From: an uncultured Desulfovibrio sp.
GTDB lineage: Bacteria > Desulfobacterota > Desulfovibrionia > Desulfovibrionales > Desulfovibrionaceae
Direction: 5' to 3'
Assembly (NCBI GenBank): GCA_900541395.1
Contig: UQJT01000057.1
Span: 1-12,030 of the forward strand
DNA: 12,030 bases
This document shows, piece after piece, positions 1 to 5,749 of the stretch; position 1 is the stretch's first letter; each line of letters opens with the position of its first letter. The position numbers were made by a program, and so were the translations under genes. The notes under the pieces were generated by a model. That model was not told the origin of the DNA, did no database searches, and worked only from the letters and a program-made list of their open reading frames with translations.

Positions 1-65
1 GGACCGGAAGGTCAGGGTAACGGGAACCGGCTCGCCTGACAAGCGCCGCGCCGCGTTTCTCTCCC

Positions 66-94
66 TTGCCAGACGCCGCGGACGGATTTAGAAT
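66..94 (+). promoter_or_regulatory. sigma70-type promoter
   Basis: A -35 element TTGCCA (66-71) and a -10 element TAGAAT (89-94) are separated by exactly 17 bases; each differs from consensus at one position. Transcription would begin near 100-102, about 250 nt before the first supported start codon at 350. It therefore yields either a long structured leader or a separate small RNA. Confidence 0.6.
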
Positions 95-99
95 CATGA

Positions 100-325
100 T
101 TGGGACAACGCCCGTCGGGAGCGGAGGGAATTTTTCGGCCTGAAAAGCAGGCGACCTGGAGTAGGTCCATGCTTCAGCGCCTTGGAAAGAGCGCTTGTCG
201 GAAGAGGGAGCGCCGACTATCACGTGAAGCGAGACACGGGGAAGCGTGTCGGCGGCGTAACGCCCGAGCTCCGGGCGCGAAACCCGAATGCCGGAATGTC
301 GTGTCCGGACCGAAATCACTTTTTA
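100..325 (+). ncRNA. Candidate structured RNA or leader with GGA-loop hairpins
   Basis: This stretch follows a good promoter and shows no convincing coding potential. It folds by eye into near-adjacent stem-loops. Stem 138-142/148-152 has loop AAAAG. Stem 153-157/163-167 has loop GGAGT. Stem 176-180/191-195 extends through CTT/AAG so that GGA (184-186) is the apical loop. Stem 197-201/213-217 has GGA at 207-209 in the loop. Stem 233-237/246-250 has GGA at 240-242 in the loop. Stem 261-266/272-277 has loop AGCTC. I count eleven GGA triplets between 103 and 309. Repeated GGA in hairpin loops is the hallmark of RNAs that bind CsrA/RsmA. A T-run (320-324) lies near the end, but no classical terminator stem sits directly before it, so this may instead be the 5' leader of the gene at 350. 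I recognised no known riboswitch class. The folding is seen in the sequence; the CsrA role is inferred. Confidence 0.4.
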
Positions 326-349
326 AATAAAATCGCCTTGGGGGATCGT

Positions 350-655
350 ATGCCTGTATTTTCCGTCACGCCCACTCTTGCCCCGCAGGAGCGGATTCCG
401 CAGCATGTGGAATTGCAGTTGCTGCCCGATGACGAGCTGATGGACCTCTGGGAACAGACCCAACAAGCCGCTTGGGCGATGGAGGGACGCGGGTGGGACG
501 CGGAAGGGGCGTTGCGTTACAGCGGCGTGCTGGTATGGGAGATGCAGCGACGTTTGGCGGGCCGTCCGCCCGCCCAGCGTTTCGGGTCCGGCGGGTTGCC
601 GCCGGAAGCCCGGACTGAAATCTTCCGGCGGCAGCCGACGAGCGTCCGGGGATGA
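350..655 (+). CDS. Small hypothetical protein (101 aa)
   Basis: Function is not recognised. The ATG at 350 is chosen because a purine-rich ribosome site, GGGGGA, ends 4 bases upstream; a longer reading from 182 would cross the hairpin-rich leader. The product is soluble, with no signal peptide or membrane segment. Residues 26-70 are acidic to mixed and probably helical, with a leucine-rich patch, a WEQTQQAAW stretch near 34-42 and a VWEMQRRL stretch near 62-69. The tail is rich in Pro, Gly and Arg, and its codons carry a long inverted repeat (594-636). It is the only supported gene on this strand and converges on ybaK with a gap of 20 bases. The long structured leader suggests control after transcription begins. 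The reading frame and ribosome site are seen; whether it is conserved cannot be judged here. Confidence 0.6.
   Translation: MPVFSVTPTLAPQERIPQHVELQLLPDDELMDLWEQTQQAAWAMEGRGWDAEGALRYSGVLVWEMQRRLAGRPPAQRFGSGGLPPEARTEIFRRQPTSVRG
594..636. repeat. Long inverted repeat at the end of the small gene
   Basis: Perfect 12-bp arms at 597-608 and 622-633 flank a 13-nt loop. As RNA the stem extends to about 15 bp through a U-G wobble (596/634) and two G-C pairs (594-595/635-636). It lies inside the last codons of the small + strand gene and just before the convergent end of ybaK. No T-tract follows directly on either strand; TTTT occurs at 668-671. It may protect mRNA ends or slow transcription between the convergent genes. 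Confidence 0.65.
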
Positions 656-675
656 ACCGAGAAAGGATTTTGCTC

Positions 676-1155
676 TCAGTTTCGGCACAGGTCGGCGCAA
701 ACGGCGTCCGTGGCCCGAGCCAGGTCGGAGGGCGCCAAGCATAGTTGCAGCCCCCGCTGTCCCGCGCTGACGTAGACGGCGTCCCACAGCGCGGCGCTTT
801 CGTCCAGATAGACGGGATAGGTCTTTTTGGCCCCTAAAGGGGAACAGCCGCCCCGGATGTAGCCGGTCAGCGGCTGTACTTCTTTAAGAGCCACCATAGT
901 CACGCTTTTATTGCCCGACGCGGCGGCCAGCTTTTTCATGTCAAGTTCGGCCGAGCCGGGGATACAGGCCATGAGCACGCCGTGACGATCTCCCCGCGCC
1001 ACCAGAGTTTTGAACACTTGGTCGGGCGGGACGCCCAGGCGATGGGCCATGGTGACGGCGGACAGATCGCTTTCGTCCACTTCGGCCCGGTGCAACGTAT
1101 AGACGATTCCCAGATCGTCGAGGTGCCGGGCGGCGTTGGTCTTTTTGGCGGACAT
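676..1155 (-). CDS. ybaK: Cys-tRNA(Pro) deacylase, YbaK/EbsC family
   Basis: This cytoplasmic editing factor hydrolyses Cys-tRNA(Pro) made in error by prolyl-tRNA synthetase, and acts in trans. The product is 159 aa, the same length as E. coli YbaK, and covers the single YbaK/ProRS-editing fold. Visible hallmarks are VFKTL with the conserved lysine at residue 49, a [11 protein letters not shown] stretch near 67-77, the [11 protein letters not shown] loop at 98-108 followed by KK, and the [11 protein letters not shown] segment near 128-138. The start matches the family's usual N-terminus (about eight residues before the first helix), but no strong ribosome site precedes it. It lies 165 bases downstream of the MucR-like gene and converges on the small gene at 350. 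It could be transcribed by read-through from upstream or from its own unrecognised promoter. The family assignment is firm; substrate preference is from the family. Confidence 0.95.
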   Translation of the reverse strand: MSAKKTNAARHLDDLGIVYTLHRAEVDESDLSAVTMAHRLGVPPDQVFKTLVARGDRHGVLMACIPGSAELDMKKLAAASGNKSVTMVALKEVQPLTGYIRGGCSPLGAKKTYPVYLDESAALWDAVYVSAGQRGLQLCLAPSDLARATDAVCADLCRN

Positions 1156-1173
1156 GGGCGGAACGTGCGGAAA

Positions 1174-1187
1174 AACGTCCAGACGTT
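1174..1187. repeat. Palindrome upstream of ybaK
   Basis: The arms AACGTC and GACGTT are separated by CA, 19 bases before the ybaK start. On the - strand the right arm is followed by three further T's. Related GGAACGT copies flank it at 1160-1166 and 1188-1194. It may be an operator or a weak attenuator hairpin; this is an inference from symmetry only. Confidence 0.3.
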
Positions 1188-1248
1188 GGAACGTAACGAT
1201 ACCGCACCGCCCGGAAGAGAGGGGGGCGGCCGGAAGAACGAGGGCGGA

Positions 1249-1265
1249 AAACGCGCCGCGCGTTT
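1249..1265 (-). terminator. Possible terminator or operator after the MucR-like gene
   Basis: This is a perfect 17-bp palindrome with 8-bp arms around one central base. As RNA on the - strand it gives a 7-bp, GC-rich stem with loop CGG, followed by a short T-run (TTTT including the end of the stem). It lies about 55 bases past the stop of the MucR-like gene. The T-run is short for an intrinsic terminator, so a protein-binding site is an alternative. Confidence 0.35.
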
Positions 1266-1320
1266 GAATGCGGGCACGGTTTTCCGCCTTCGTCGGATAC
1301 GTCCCAGGAACGCGAAATGC

Positions 1321-1734
1321 TCAGGCCTTCTTGCGTTGGTCGTTAGCGGCGCGCCGTTTTTCCCACAGTTTCATTTCCTTCATCTTTTTGCGGCGCTCGC
1401 GCTGGAGTTCCTTGCACACCAGCGGCGTATTTTTCTTGATACCCCACTTTTCACGATAGGTATCGGCATCCAGACCGTGCATGGCCAGATGCTTGCGGGT
1501 GATGATTTTAAAGGTTTTTCCGCATTCAAGGCAGGTCACGGACTTTTCTTTGATGGATTTGGCCGGGGGAATCGCCGGGGAGGCGGCTTCTTCCTGCTCG
1601 GCGGGCGCGTCTTCCATCGTTTTAAGATGAGCGGCGAGCGTGCGGACCATCGAGGTGATTTCTTCTTCGGCCATAACGCGCACCGAGGCTTGTGCTTTTA
1701 CGATTTCCAAAGCTTGTTTCAAATAGTCGTCCAT
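1321..1734 (-). CDS. MucR/Ros-family zinc-finger transcriptional regulator
   Basis: The product is a 137-aa DNA-binding regulator. The ATG at 1734 is supported by AAGGAG seven bases upstream; a further 16 codons would be possible but have no such site. Residues 1-40 form a helical N-terminal part (DDYLKQALEIVKAQASV), 41-60 a low-complexity Glu/Ala/Pro linker, and 66-106 the zinc-finger core. Likely zinc ligands are C68, C71, H82 and H86, followed by the Y93-REKWG segment typical of MucR/Ros. The C-terminus is very basic (RERRKKMKEMKLWEKRR). Family members bind AT-rich promoters and often regulate themselves, surface components and cell-cycle genes. The AT-rich spacer upstream would suit autoregulation, but the target is unknown. 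Finger spacing is one residue longer than in Ros. The family call is firm. Confidence 0.9.
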   Translation of the reverse strand: MDDYLKQALEIVKAQASVRVMAEEEITSMVRTLAAHLKTMEDAPAEQEEAASPAIPPAKSIKEKSVTCLECGKTFKIITRKHLAMHGLDADTYREKWGIKKNTPLVCKELQRERRKKMKEMKLWEKRRAANDQRKKA

Positions 1735-1800
1735 GGGTTTTCTCCTTGAGGATGCGCCCTGTCGCTGCCATAAAGTATGCATGTGGACAGGTTTTTCTTT

Positions 1801-1829
1801 TTCATAAGGTCACAACGCTCGGCTGGCAA
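1801..1829 (-). promoter_or_regulatory. Possible promoter of the MucR-like gene
   Basis: Read on the - strand, TTGCCA (1829-1824) and TATGAA (1806-1801) are 17 bases apart and about 65 bases before the start codon. The -10 matches at only four of six positions. The upstream stretch 1850-1955 is unusually AT-rich for this window and contains the separated inverted heptamers GAACACC (1858-1864) and GGTGTTC (1908-1914). It holds no supported gene. Confidence 0.35.
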
Positions 1830-1954
1830 GCATTTCTTTGGCATACTGCGTTGTACCGAACACCATGAAAACCGTGTGCATCCGGTATGGAATAAGCGGT
1901 GTTCTGAACGGATCGTATATGCCATTCTATTGGAATATGGTGTTTTTGTTCATT

Positions 1955-1991
1955 AATAAAAATAACGCCCGCCGTATGCGGCGGGCGTTTT
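1955..1991 (-). terminator. Strong intrinsic terminator of the secDF unit, likely bidirectional
   Basis: A perfect 11-bp stem (1964-1974 with 1979-1989) closes a TATG tetraloop. On the - strand it is followed by TTATTTTTATTAA, a clear U-tract, 60-90 bases past the secF stop. On the + strand four T's follow (1988-1991), so it may also stop transcription from the other side. It separates the secDF transcript from the MucR-like gene. Confidence 0.9.
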
Positions 1992-2051
1992 GCAGCCTCG
2001 TTATGCTACTGCAAACAAGCCGCAACTTTTTTTCCACGGTACACGAAAAAA

Positions 2052-3179
2052 CTATACCACGCCATTTTTACCGGGCGCTACGTACACCGGTATCTGCACC
2101 CGCTCCGCATACTGTTCGGTGCTTCCCAGGGCCAGAAGCACAGGGCTGGAGACAAATATGGAGGAAAAGGTGCCGACTACCACGCCGATGAGCATGGTCA
2201 AGGCAAAATCGTGAATGGCGCCCCCGCCCAGTATGAACAAGCTGAGCACGGCCACCAAGGTGGTCAGCGAGGTCATGATGGTGCGCCCCAGGGTCTGGTT
2301 GAGGCTGGTGTCTATGATGTCGGCCAGCGGGCGCAGTTTATGTCCGTTTGCTTCGCTTTCCTGTGATTCGCTGCGCAGGTTTTCCCGAATGCGATCGTAG
2401 ATGATGATAGTGTCGTTGAGGGAATAGCCGATAAGGGTCAGTACGGCGGCTACGATATTGAGATCGATTTCTTTCCCCATAACGGACAGCAGGCCCAGGG
2501 TGATCAAAACGTCGTGCAGCAGGCCCACCACGGCTCCCAAAGCGAAATTGAGCCGCAGCTTCCAGCACAGGGCCAGGGTGACGGCCAGCACGGCCGGAAT
2601 GCGCGCCGCCGGTCCCGCCCCCAGCAGAGTCAGCAGGTACATGCCGCCTGCCAGGCCTGCCGCCATAACTACAGCCGTGCCCCAACGCCGTTCAAAGCGG
2701 CCTGAAATATATACCGTAATCAGCAACACCGAATAGTATACGGCTTCCAGAGCGCTATTGCGCAGGTCCGCGCCGACTTTGGGGCCCACGACGTCCATAC
2801 GCTGGATAACGGCCGGGTTGTCCGCAAAGTACCGGGCAAGGGCCGAACCCAGACCGTCGCGCACTTCATCGGCGTTTGCGCCTTCCGGGGCCGTGAAACG
2901 GACCAGGTAGTCGCGGCCGCCGTCGCCGTAGCGCTGAATGGTCAGGCCGGGGTAATCAAGATCGCCCAGCGAGTCTTTGATGGCTTCATCATCCACGGGC
3001 TTGGCGAACTGAAGCTGGACGGCCACGCCGCCCGAAAAGTCCACGCCGTAGCGCAGACCGCCGTGAACCGACACGGCGGCCAGGCCCAACAGCAGAAACA
3101 GGGCGGAAAGGATGTAGGCCGCGTGGCGCAACCGCACGAAGGGGATGGGGGGAAGGGACTGTATCCGGGATCGGAACAT
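2052..3179 (-). CDS. secF: Protein translocase subunit SecF
   Basis: This inner-membrane subunit of the SecDF complex uses the proton-motive force to help pull proteins out through SecYEG. The ATG at 3179 has AAGGA seven bases upstream, giving 375 aa. Order of parts: TM1 near 20-40; the GVDFSGG motif (45-51) opening the periplasmic domain; VGPKVGADLR at 131-140 before TM2; then the conserved block with LHDVLITLG (221-229), TM4 with GYSLNDTIIIYDRIREN (251-267), TM5 (about 298-318) and TM6 (about 323-350). Between RFE (161-163) and NFALGAVV (211-218), which are nearly joined in the usual family, there are about 45 extra residues with two hydrophobic stretches (about 167-184 and 192-208). A short polar insert also sits at 270-284. 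It is downstream of secD, with an unusually wide gap of 150 bases, and before the terminator. Identity is certain; the two extra membrane segments are inferred from hydrophobicity. Confidence 0.97.
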   Translation of the reverse strand: MFRSRIQSLPPIPFVRLRHAAYILSALFLLLGLAAVSVHGGLRYGVDFSGGVAVQLQFAKPVDDEAIKDSLGDLDYPGLTIQRYGDGGRDYLVRFTAPEGANADEVRDGLGSALARYFADNPAVIQRMDVVGPKVGADLRNSALEAVYYSVLLITVYISGRFERRWGTAVVMAAGLAGGMYLLTLLGAGPAARIPAVLAVTLALCWKLRLNFALGAVVGLLHDVLITLGLLSVMGKEIDLNIVAAVLTLIGYSLNDTIIIYDRIRENLRSESQESEANGHKLRPLADIIDTSLNQTLGRTIMTSLTTLVAVLSLFILGGGAIHDFALTMLIGVVVGTFSSIFVSSPVLLALGSTEQYAERVQIPVYVAPGKNGVV

Positions 3180-3329
3180 GATGATGTCCTTGTGTTTGCT
3201 GGTATAATAACCCGGCAGCAAACGGCGGCTCTCGTGGAGGTCCGAAGTCGGTCGACTACGCTTGCTGTTCCGTGGGCGAAAGGTGGTCTGTTTCCAAAAC
3301 GCCGTCCGAACGATCGGGAATAGCGACTT

Positions 3330-4916
3330 TTATTGGTTCGCCGCCTGCAACGTCTGGGGTTCCAGGCCCAGGCGGGGGGTGGCGGAACGGTTCACCCACC
3401 ACTCGAAAAGCAGGCGGGAGACGAATACCGCCGTAAACATCGAAGCCGCCACGCCCAGACTGAGGGTAACGGCGAAACCCCGCACCGGGCCGGTGCCGAA
3501 CTCATACAGAATGGCCGCCGCGATGATGGTCGTCAGGTTGGAGTCGGTAATGGAAATGCTGGCCCGCTCGAAACCGCAGGCCACGGCTCGGGCCGGACTG
3601 AGGCCCAACCTCATTTCTTCGCGGATGCGTTCGAAGATAAGCACGTTGGCGTCCACCGACATGCCTATGGTCAATACCACCCCGGCAATGCCCGGCAGAG
3701 TCAGGGTGGCTCCGAAAGCTCCCAGTCCCGCAAACAACAGGCTGACGGTGAACACCAGCATGACGTTGGCCACCGCGCCGCTGCGTCCGTAGACGAGCTG
3801 CATGAGGCCCATGACCGCCAGCGCGCCCACCGCCCCGGCCAGCAGGCCGCTGTGGATGGATTCCAGGCCCAGGGAAGGGCCCACCGTGCGTTCCTCCAGC
3901 ACCGATACCGGGGCGGGCAGCGAGCCCGCCCGCAGGGCGATGGCCAGGTCTTGGGCCTCGGCCGTGGTAAAACGGCCGCTGATGCTGGCCCGCCCGCCGC
4001 TGATCTGCTGCTGAACCACCGGAGCCGATTCCACGGTGCCGTCCAGCACAATGGCCAGGGGCTGGTGGAGCAGTTCCCCGGTGACACGCTCAAACAGCAC
4101 GCCGCCCCGGCTGTTGAACTGCAAAGCTACGTAAGGTTGCCCGTGCTCGTCAAAGGCCGGACGGGCGTCGACCACGTCCTGGCCTGTCATCAGGGGCTGG
4201 GTGTCAAGCGCCATGCTGCCTCCGGCCTTGAGAGGATACCAGGCCGTTCCGGTGGGCGGCATGCCCCCGGCGGGCACGTCGGTCCGCACCCGATGGAAGG
4301 TCAGTTCGGCCGTCTGCCCCAGGAGCTGAATGGCCCGTTCAGGGTCGGTCAGGCCCGGAAGCTGTATTTGGATACGATCCCCGCCCTGTTTGCGGATGTC
4401 GGGTTCGGCCACGCCGAACTGGTCAATGCGGTTGCGCAGAGTGCGCACGGATTGGTCCAGAATCTGGGCCGCCAGAGCGGTCTGTTGTTCCGGTCGCCAG
4501 GCGAGGGTATAGCGCAGGCCGCCGGAGGCCAGGGACGCCGGAGTTTCGGCAGTGAGCTGGCCGAAGCGTTCGCCCAGCAGGGAATTGAAGGCGGCGGCCT
4601 GTTCTTCTTTAGGTAAAGTCAGTTCCAGGGCCCCGGCGGCGTTCAGACGGGGCGAGAGCACCGACAGCCCGTTTTGGGCGGCTTCGGCCCGGATGTCCTG
4701 GCCGAGCAGCAAGAGCGCATTGGACAGGGCTTTGTCCACGTCGACGCCCAAGGTAAGGTTGATGCCGCCCCGAAGGTCCAGTCCCAGTTTGACGGCGGTG
4801 GAAGGCAGGCGAGACGACAGGGATGACGGCAGCCCCGGGATGTTGGGCGCCAGACAGACCACGCAGGCCAGCAGCGCCATGACGACGATCACGGATCGCC
4901 AGCGCAAAGAGTGCAT
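3330..4916 (-). CDS. secD: Protein translocase subunit SecD
   Basis: The larger SecDF subunit (528 aa), in the inner membrane with a big periplasmic head. The ATG at 4916 is chosen because a TGAGGT ribosome site lies seven bases upstream and it gives a normal start (MHSLRWRSV) before TM1 (7-24). Hallmarks are LGLDLRGG (44-51), the P1 domain to about residue 330 with VRTLRNRIDQFGVAEPDI (157-174) and IQLPGL (184-189), ALRAGSLPAPV (327-337), the VGPSLG segment (345-350) before TM2, and the TM4-5 motif GMSVDANVLIFERIREE (418-434), which carries the aspartate implicated in proton coupling. TM5-6 lie at about 455-505. It follows a small membrane-anchored gene with a gap of 91 bases and no recognisable promoter of its own, so co-transcription from 5513-5541 is likely. 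Identity is certain. Confidence 0.98.
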   Translation of the reverse strand: MHSLRWRSVIVVMALLACVVCLAPNIPGLPSSLSSRLPSTAVKLGLDLRGGINLTLGVDVDKALSNALLLLGQDIRAEAAQNGLSVLSPRLNAAGALELTLPKEEQAAAFNSLLGERFGQLTAETPASLASGGLRYTLAWRPEQQTALAAQILDQSVRTLRNRIDQFGVAEPDIRKQGGDRIQIQLPGLTDPERAIQLLGQTAELTFHRVRTDVPAGGMPPTGTAWYPLKAGGSMALDTQPLMTGQDVVDARPAFDEHGQPYVALQFNSRGGVLFERVTGELLHQPLAIVLDGTVESAPVVQQQISGGRASISGRFTTAEAQDLAIALRAGSLPAPVSVLEERTVGPSLGLESIHSGLLAGAVGALAVMGLMQLVYGRSGAVANVMLVFTVSLLFAGLGAFGATLTLPGIAGVVLTIGMSVDANVLIFERIREEMRLGLSPARAVACGFERASISITDSNLTTIIAAAILYEFGTGPVRGFAVTLSLGVAASMFTAVFVSRLLFEWWVNRSATPRLGLEPQTLQAANQ

Positions 4917-5007
4917 AAAAGATACCTCACTGAAAAGATGGTACGCGCGAACGCGCGGCCGTAAGAAGCCGGGCGCGACGGCGAACAAGAGGGCCGGAGA
5001 CGGTTGT

Positions 5008-5478
5008 TCAGGCCTTCAGCGAGGGGGGAGGGCGACAGAAAAGTCCGCGTGTGGCGGGCAGGCGGGGAGTGGGATCGTCGCTGCCCCAAGTGACGGGGAG
5101 CAGTTCGGGCTCGGGCAGGACGGTGCAGACGGAAAAACGAGAGACAAGTCCGACGGGCGCTGCGTCCGGCGCGCTTCGAGCGTCGCGGGTCGGAACGAGG
5201 CGGGCCTCGTGGCGCAGTTCTTGAGAAACGGGAGCAAGACGCCCGGAACTCAGGGCGGACTGGCGCCCGTCGGGGCTGAAGCTTTCCCACATCCAGTCGG
5301 TGGGCGCCACCGCGGCGGCCGATGCCGTTTCAGACGCCGCGCCCGCCCCGCGCAAGGAGGCGGACAACGATTGCCACGCCGCCGGACAAACCACAGCCGC
5401 GCATAACGCCCAAATCAGGAGCAGGGGGCCGAGGCGGGCGGCGGATTGAGAAGTGAAGACGCGGAAGCGGACAGACAT
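5008..5478 (-). CDS. Signal-anchored hypothetical protein upstream of secD
   Basis: The function is not recognised. The product is 156 aa from the ATG at 5478. That start has only a weak ribosome site but sits about 30 bases after a well-formed promoter. Residues 1-15 are basic and 17-34 strongly hydrophobic (GPLLLIWALCAAVV), so the protein is either exported or held by one N-terminal membrane anchor. No lipobox is evident. The rest (35-156) is rich in Ala, Pro, Ser and Arg, with Cys at 118 and 148 and a Pro-rich C-terminus (RPPPSLKA), and is probably poorly ordered. Codons are GC-rich at the third position, which supports real coding. It occupies the place where yajC often stands before secD, but it shows no YajC hallmark. 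A link to SecDF is suggested by position only. Confidence 0.65.
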   Translation of the reverse strand: MSVRFRVFTSQSAARLGPLLLIWALCAAVVCPAAWQSLSASLRGAGAASETASAAAVAPTDWMWESFSPDGRQSALSSGRLAPVSQELRHEARLVPTRDARSAPDAAPVGLVSRFSVCTVLPEPELLPVTWGSDDPTPRLPATRGLFCRPPPSLKA

Positions 5479-5512
5479 GGGCGGACTCGTGGAAAAAGAA
5501 CGGGTTGAACAA

Positions 5513-5541
5513 ACGCTAGTGTTTTGCCCGTCCGCTGTCAA
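5513..5541 (-). promoter_or_regulatory. sigma70-type promoter of the orf-secD-secF unit
   Basis: On the - strand a perfect TTGACA (5541-5536) is followed after exactly 17 bases by TAGCGT (5518-5513). Transcription would start near 5505, about 27 bases before the ATG at 5478. The -10 matches at only three positions, but it lies within a near-palindrome AAACGCTAGTGTTT (5511-5524), a possible operator. Between this promoter and the end of the autotransporter gene at 5750 no gene is supported. Confidence 0.55.
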
Positions 5542-5669
5542 TGCAGGCGGGCATGAAGAGAGGGGCGGGCGCATTTTGCGCTTCCGCCCCGATGGCGCTG
5601 CGACAGCGTTTCCCAAGGCTGTGGGCGGCCCCGAATCCGGAGTCGTGAAGCGTGTCCGGTGCCCCGGAG

Positions 5670-5690
5670 CAGCCGCGCTTTTAGCGGCTG
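5670..5690. repeat. Hairpin downstream of the autotransporter gene
   Basis: CAGCCGC (5670-5676) pairs with GCGGCTG (5684-5690) around a 7-nt loop, 60-80 bases past the autotransporter stop. No T-tract follows on either strand, so it is not a classical terminator; it could protect the 3' end of the message or do nothing. Confidence 0.35.
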
Positions 5691-5749
5691 TAGGCGCAGT
5701 CCGTAGCTGTTTATACCGAAGCAAAGCCGGGGCGCTTGCGGCCGACGGC

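Noticed and set aside
100..330. Known riboswitch or tRNA/tmRNA/RNase P in the left-end structured region
   Set aside because: I looked for conserved cores of cobalamin, TPP, glycine, SAM and c-di-GMP switches and for a T-loop signature; none was found on either strand.
982..1749. 255-codon + strand open frame
   Set aside because: It lies opposite ybaK and the MucR-like gene, which have clear family matches; it is a GC-rich shadow without domain or ribosome site.
1838..2191. 117-codon + strand open frame over the spacer
   Set aside because: It runs through the strong terminator at 1955-1991 and into the antisense of secF, and no ribosome site precedes it.
3333..4616. 427-codon + strand open frame
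   Set aside because: Antisense shadow of secD; composition is rich in Gly, His, Gln and Arg as typical of reverse-frame reading.
4944..4957. CGCGCG-AA-CGCGCG palindrome before secD
   Set aside because: Simple-sequence palindrome expected in GC-rich DNA; no T-tract or other sign of function.
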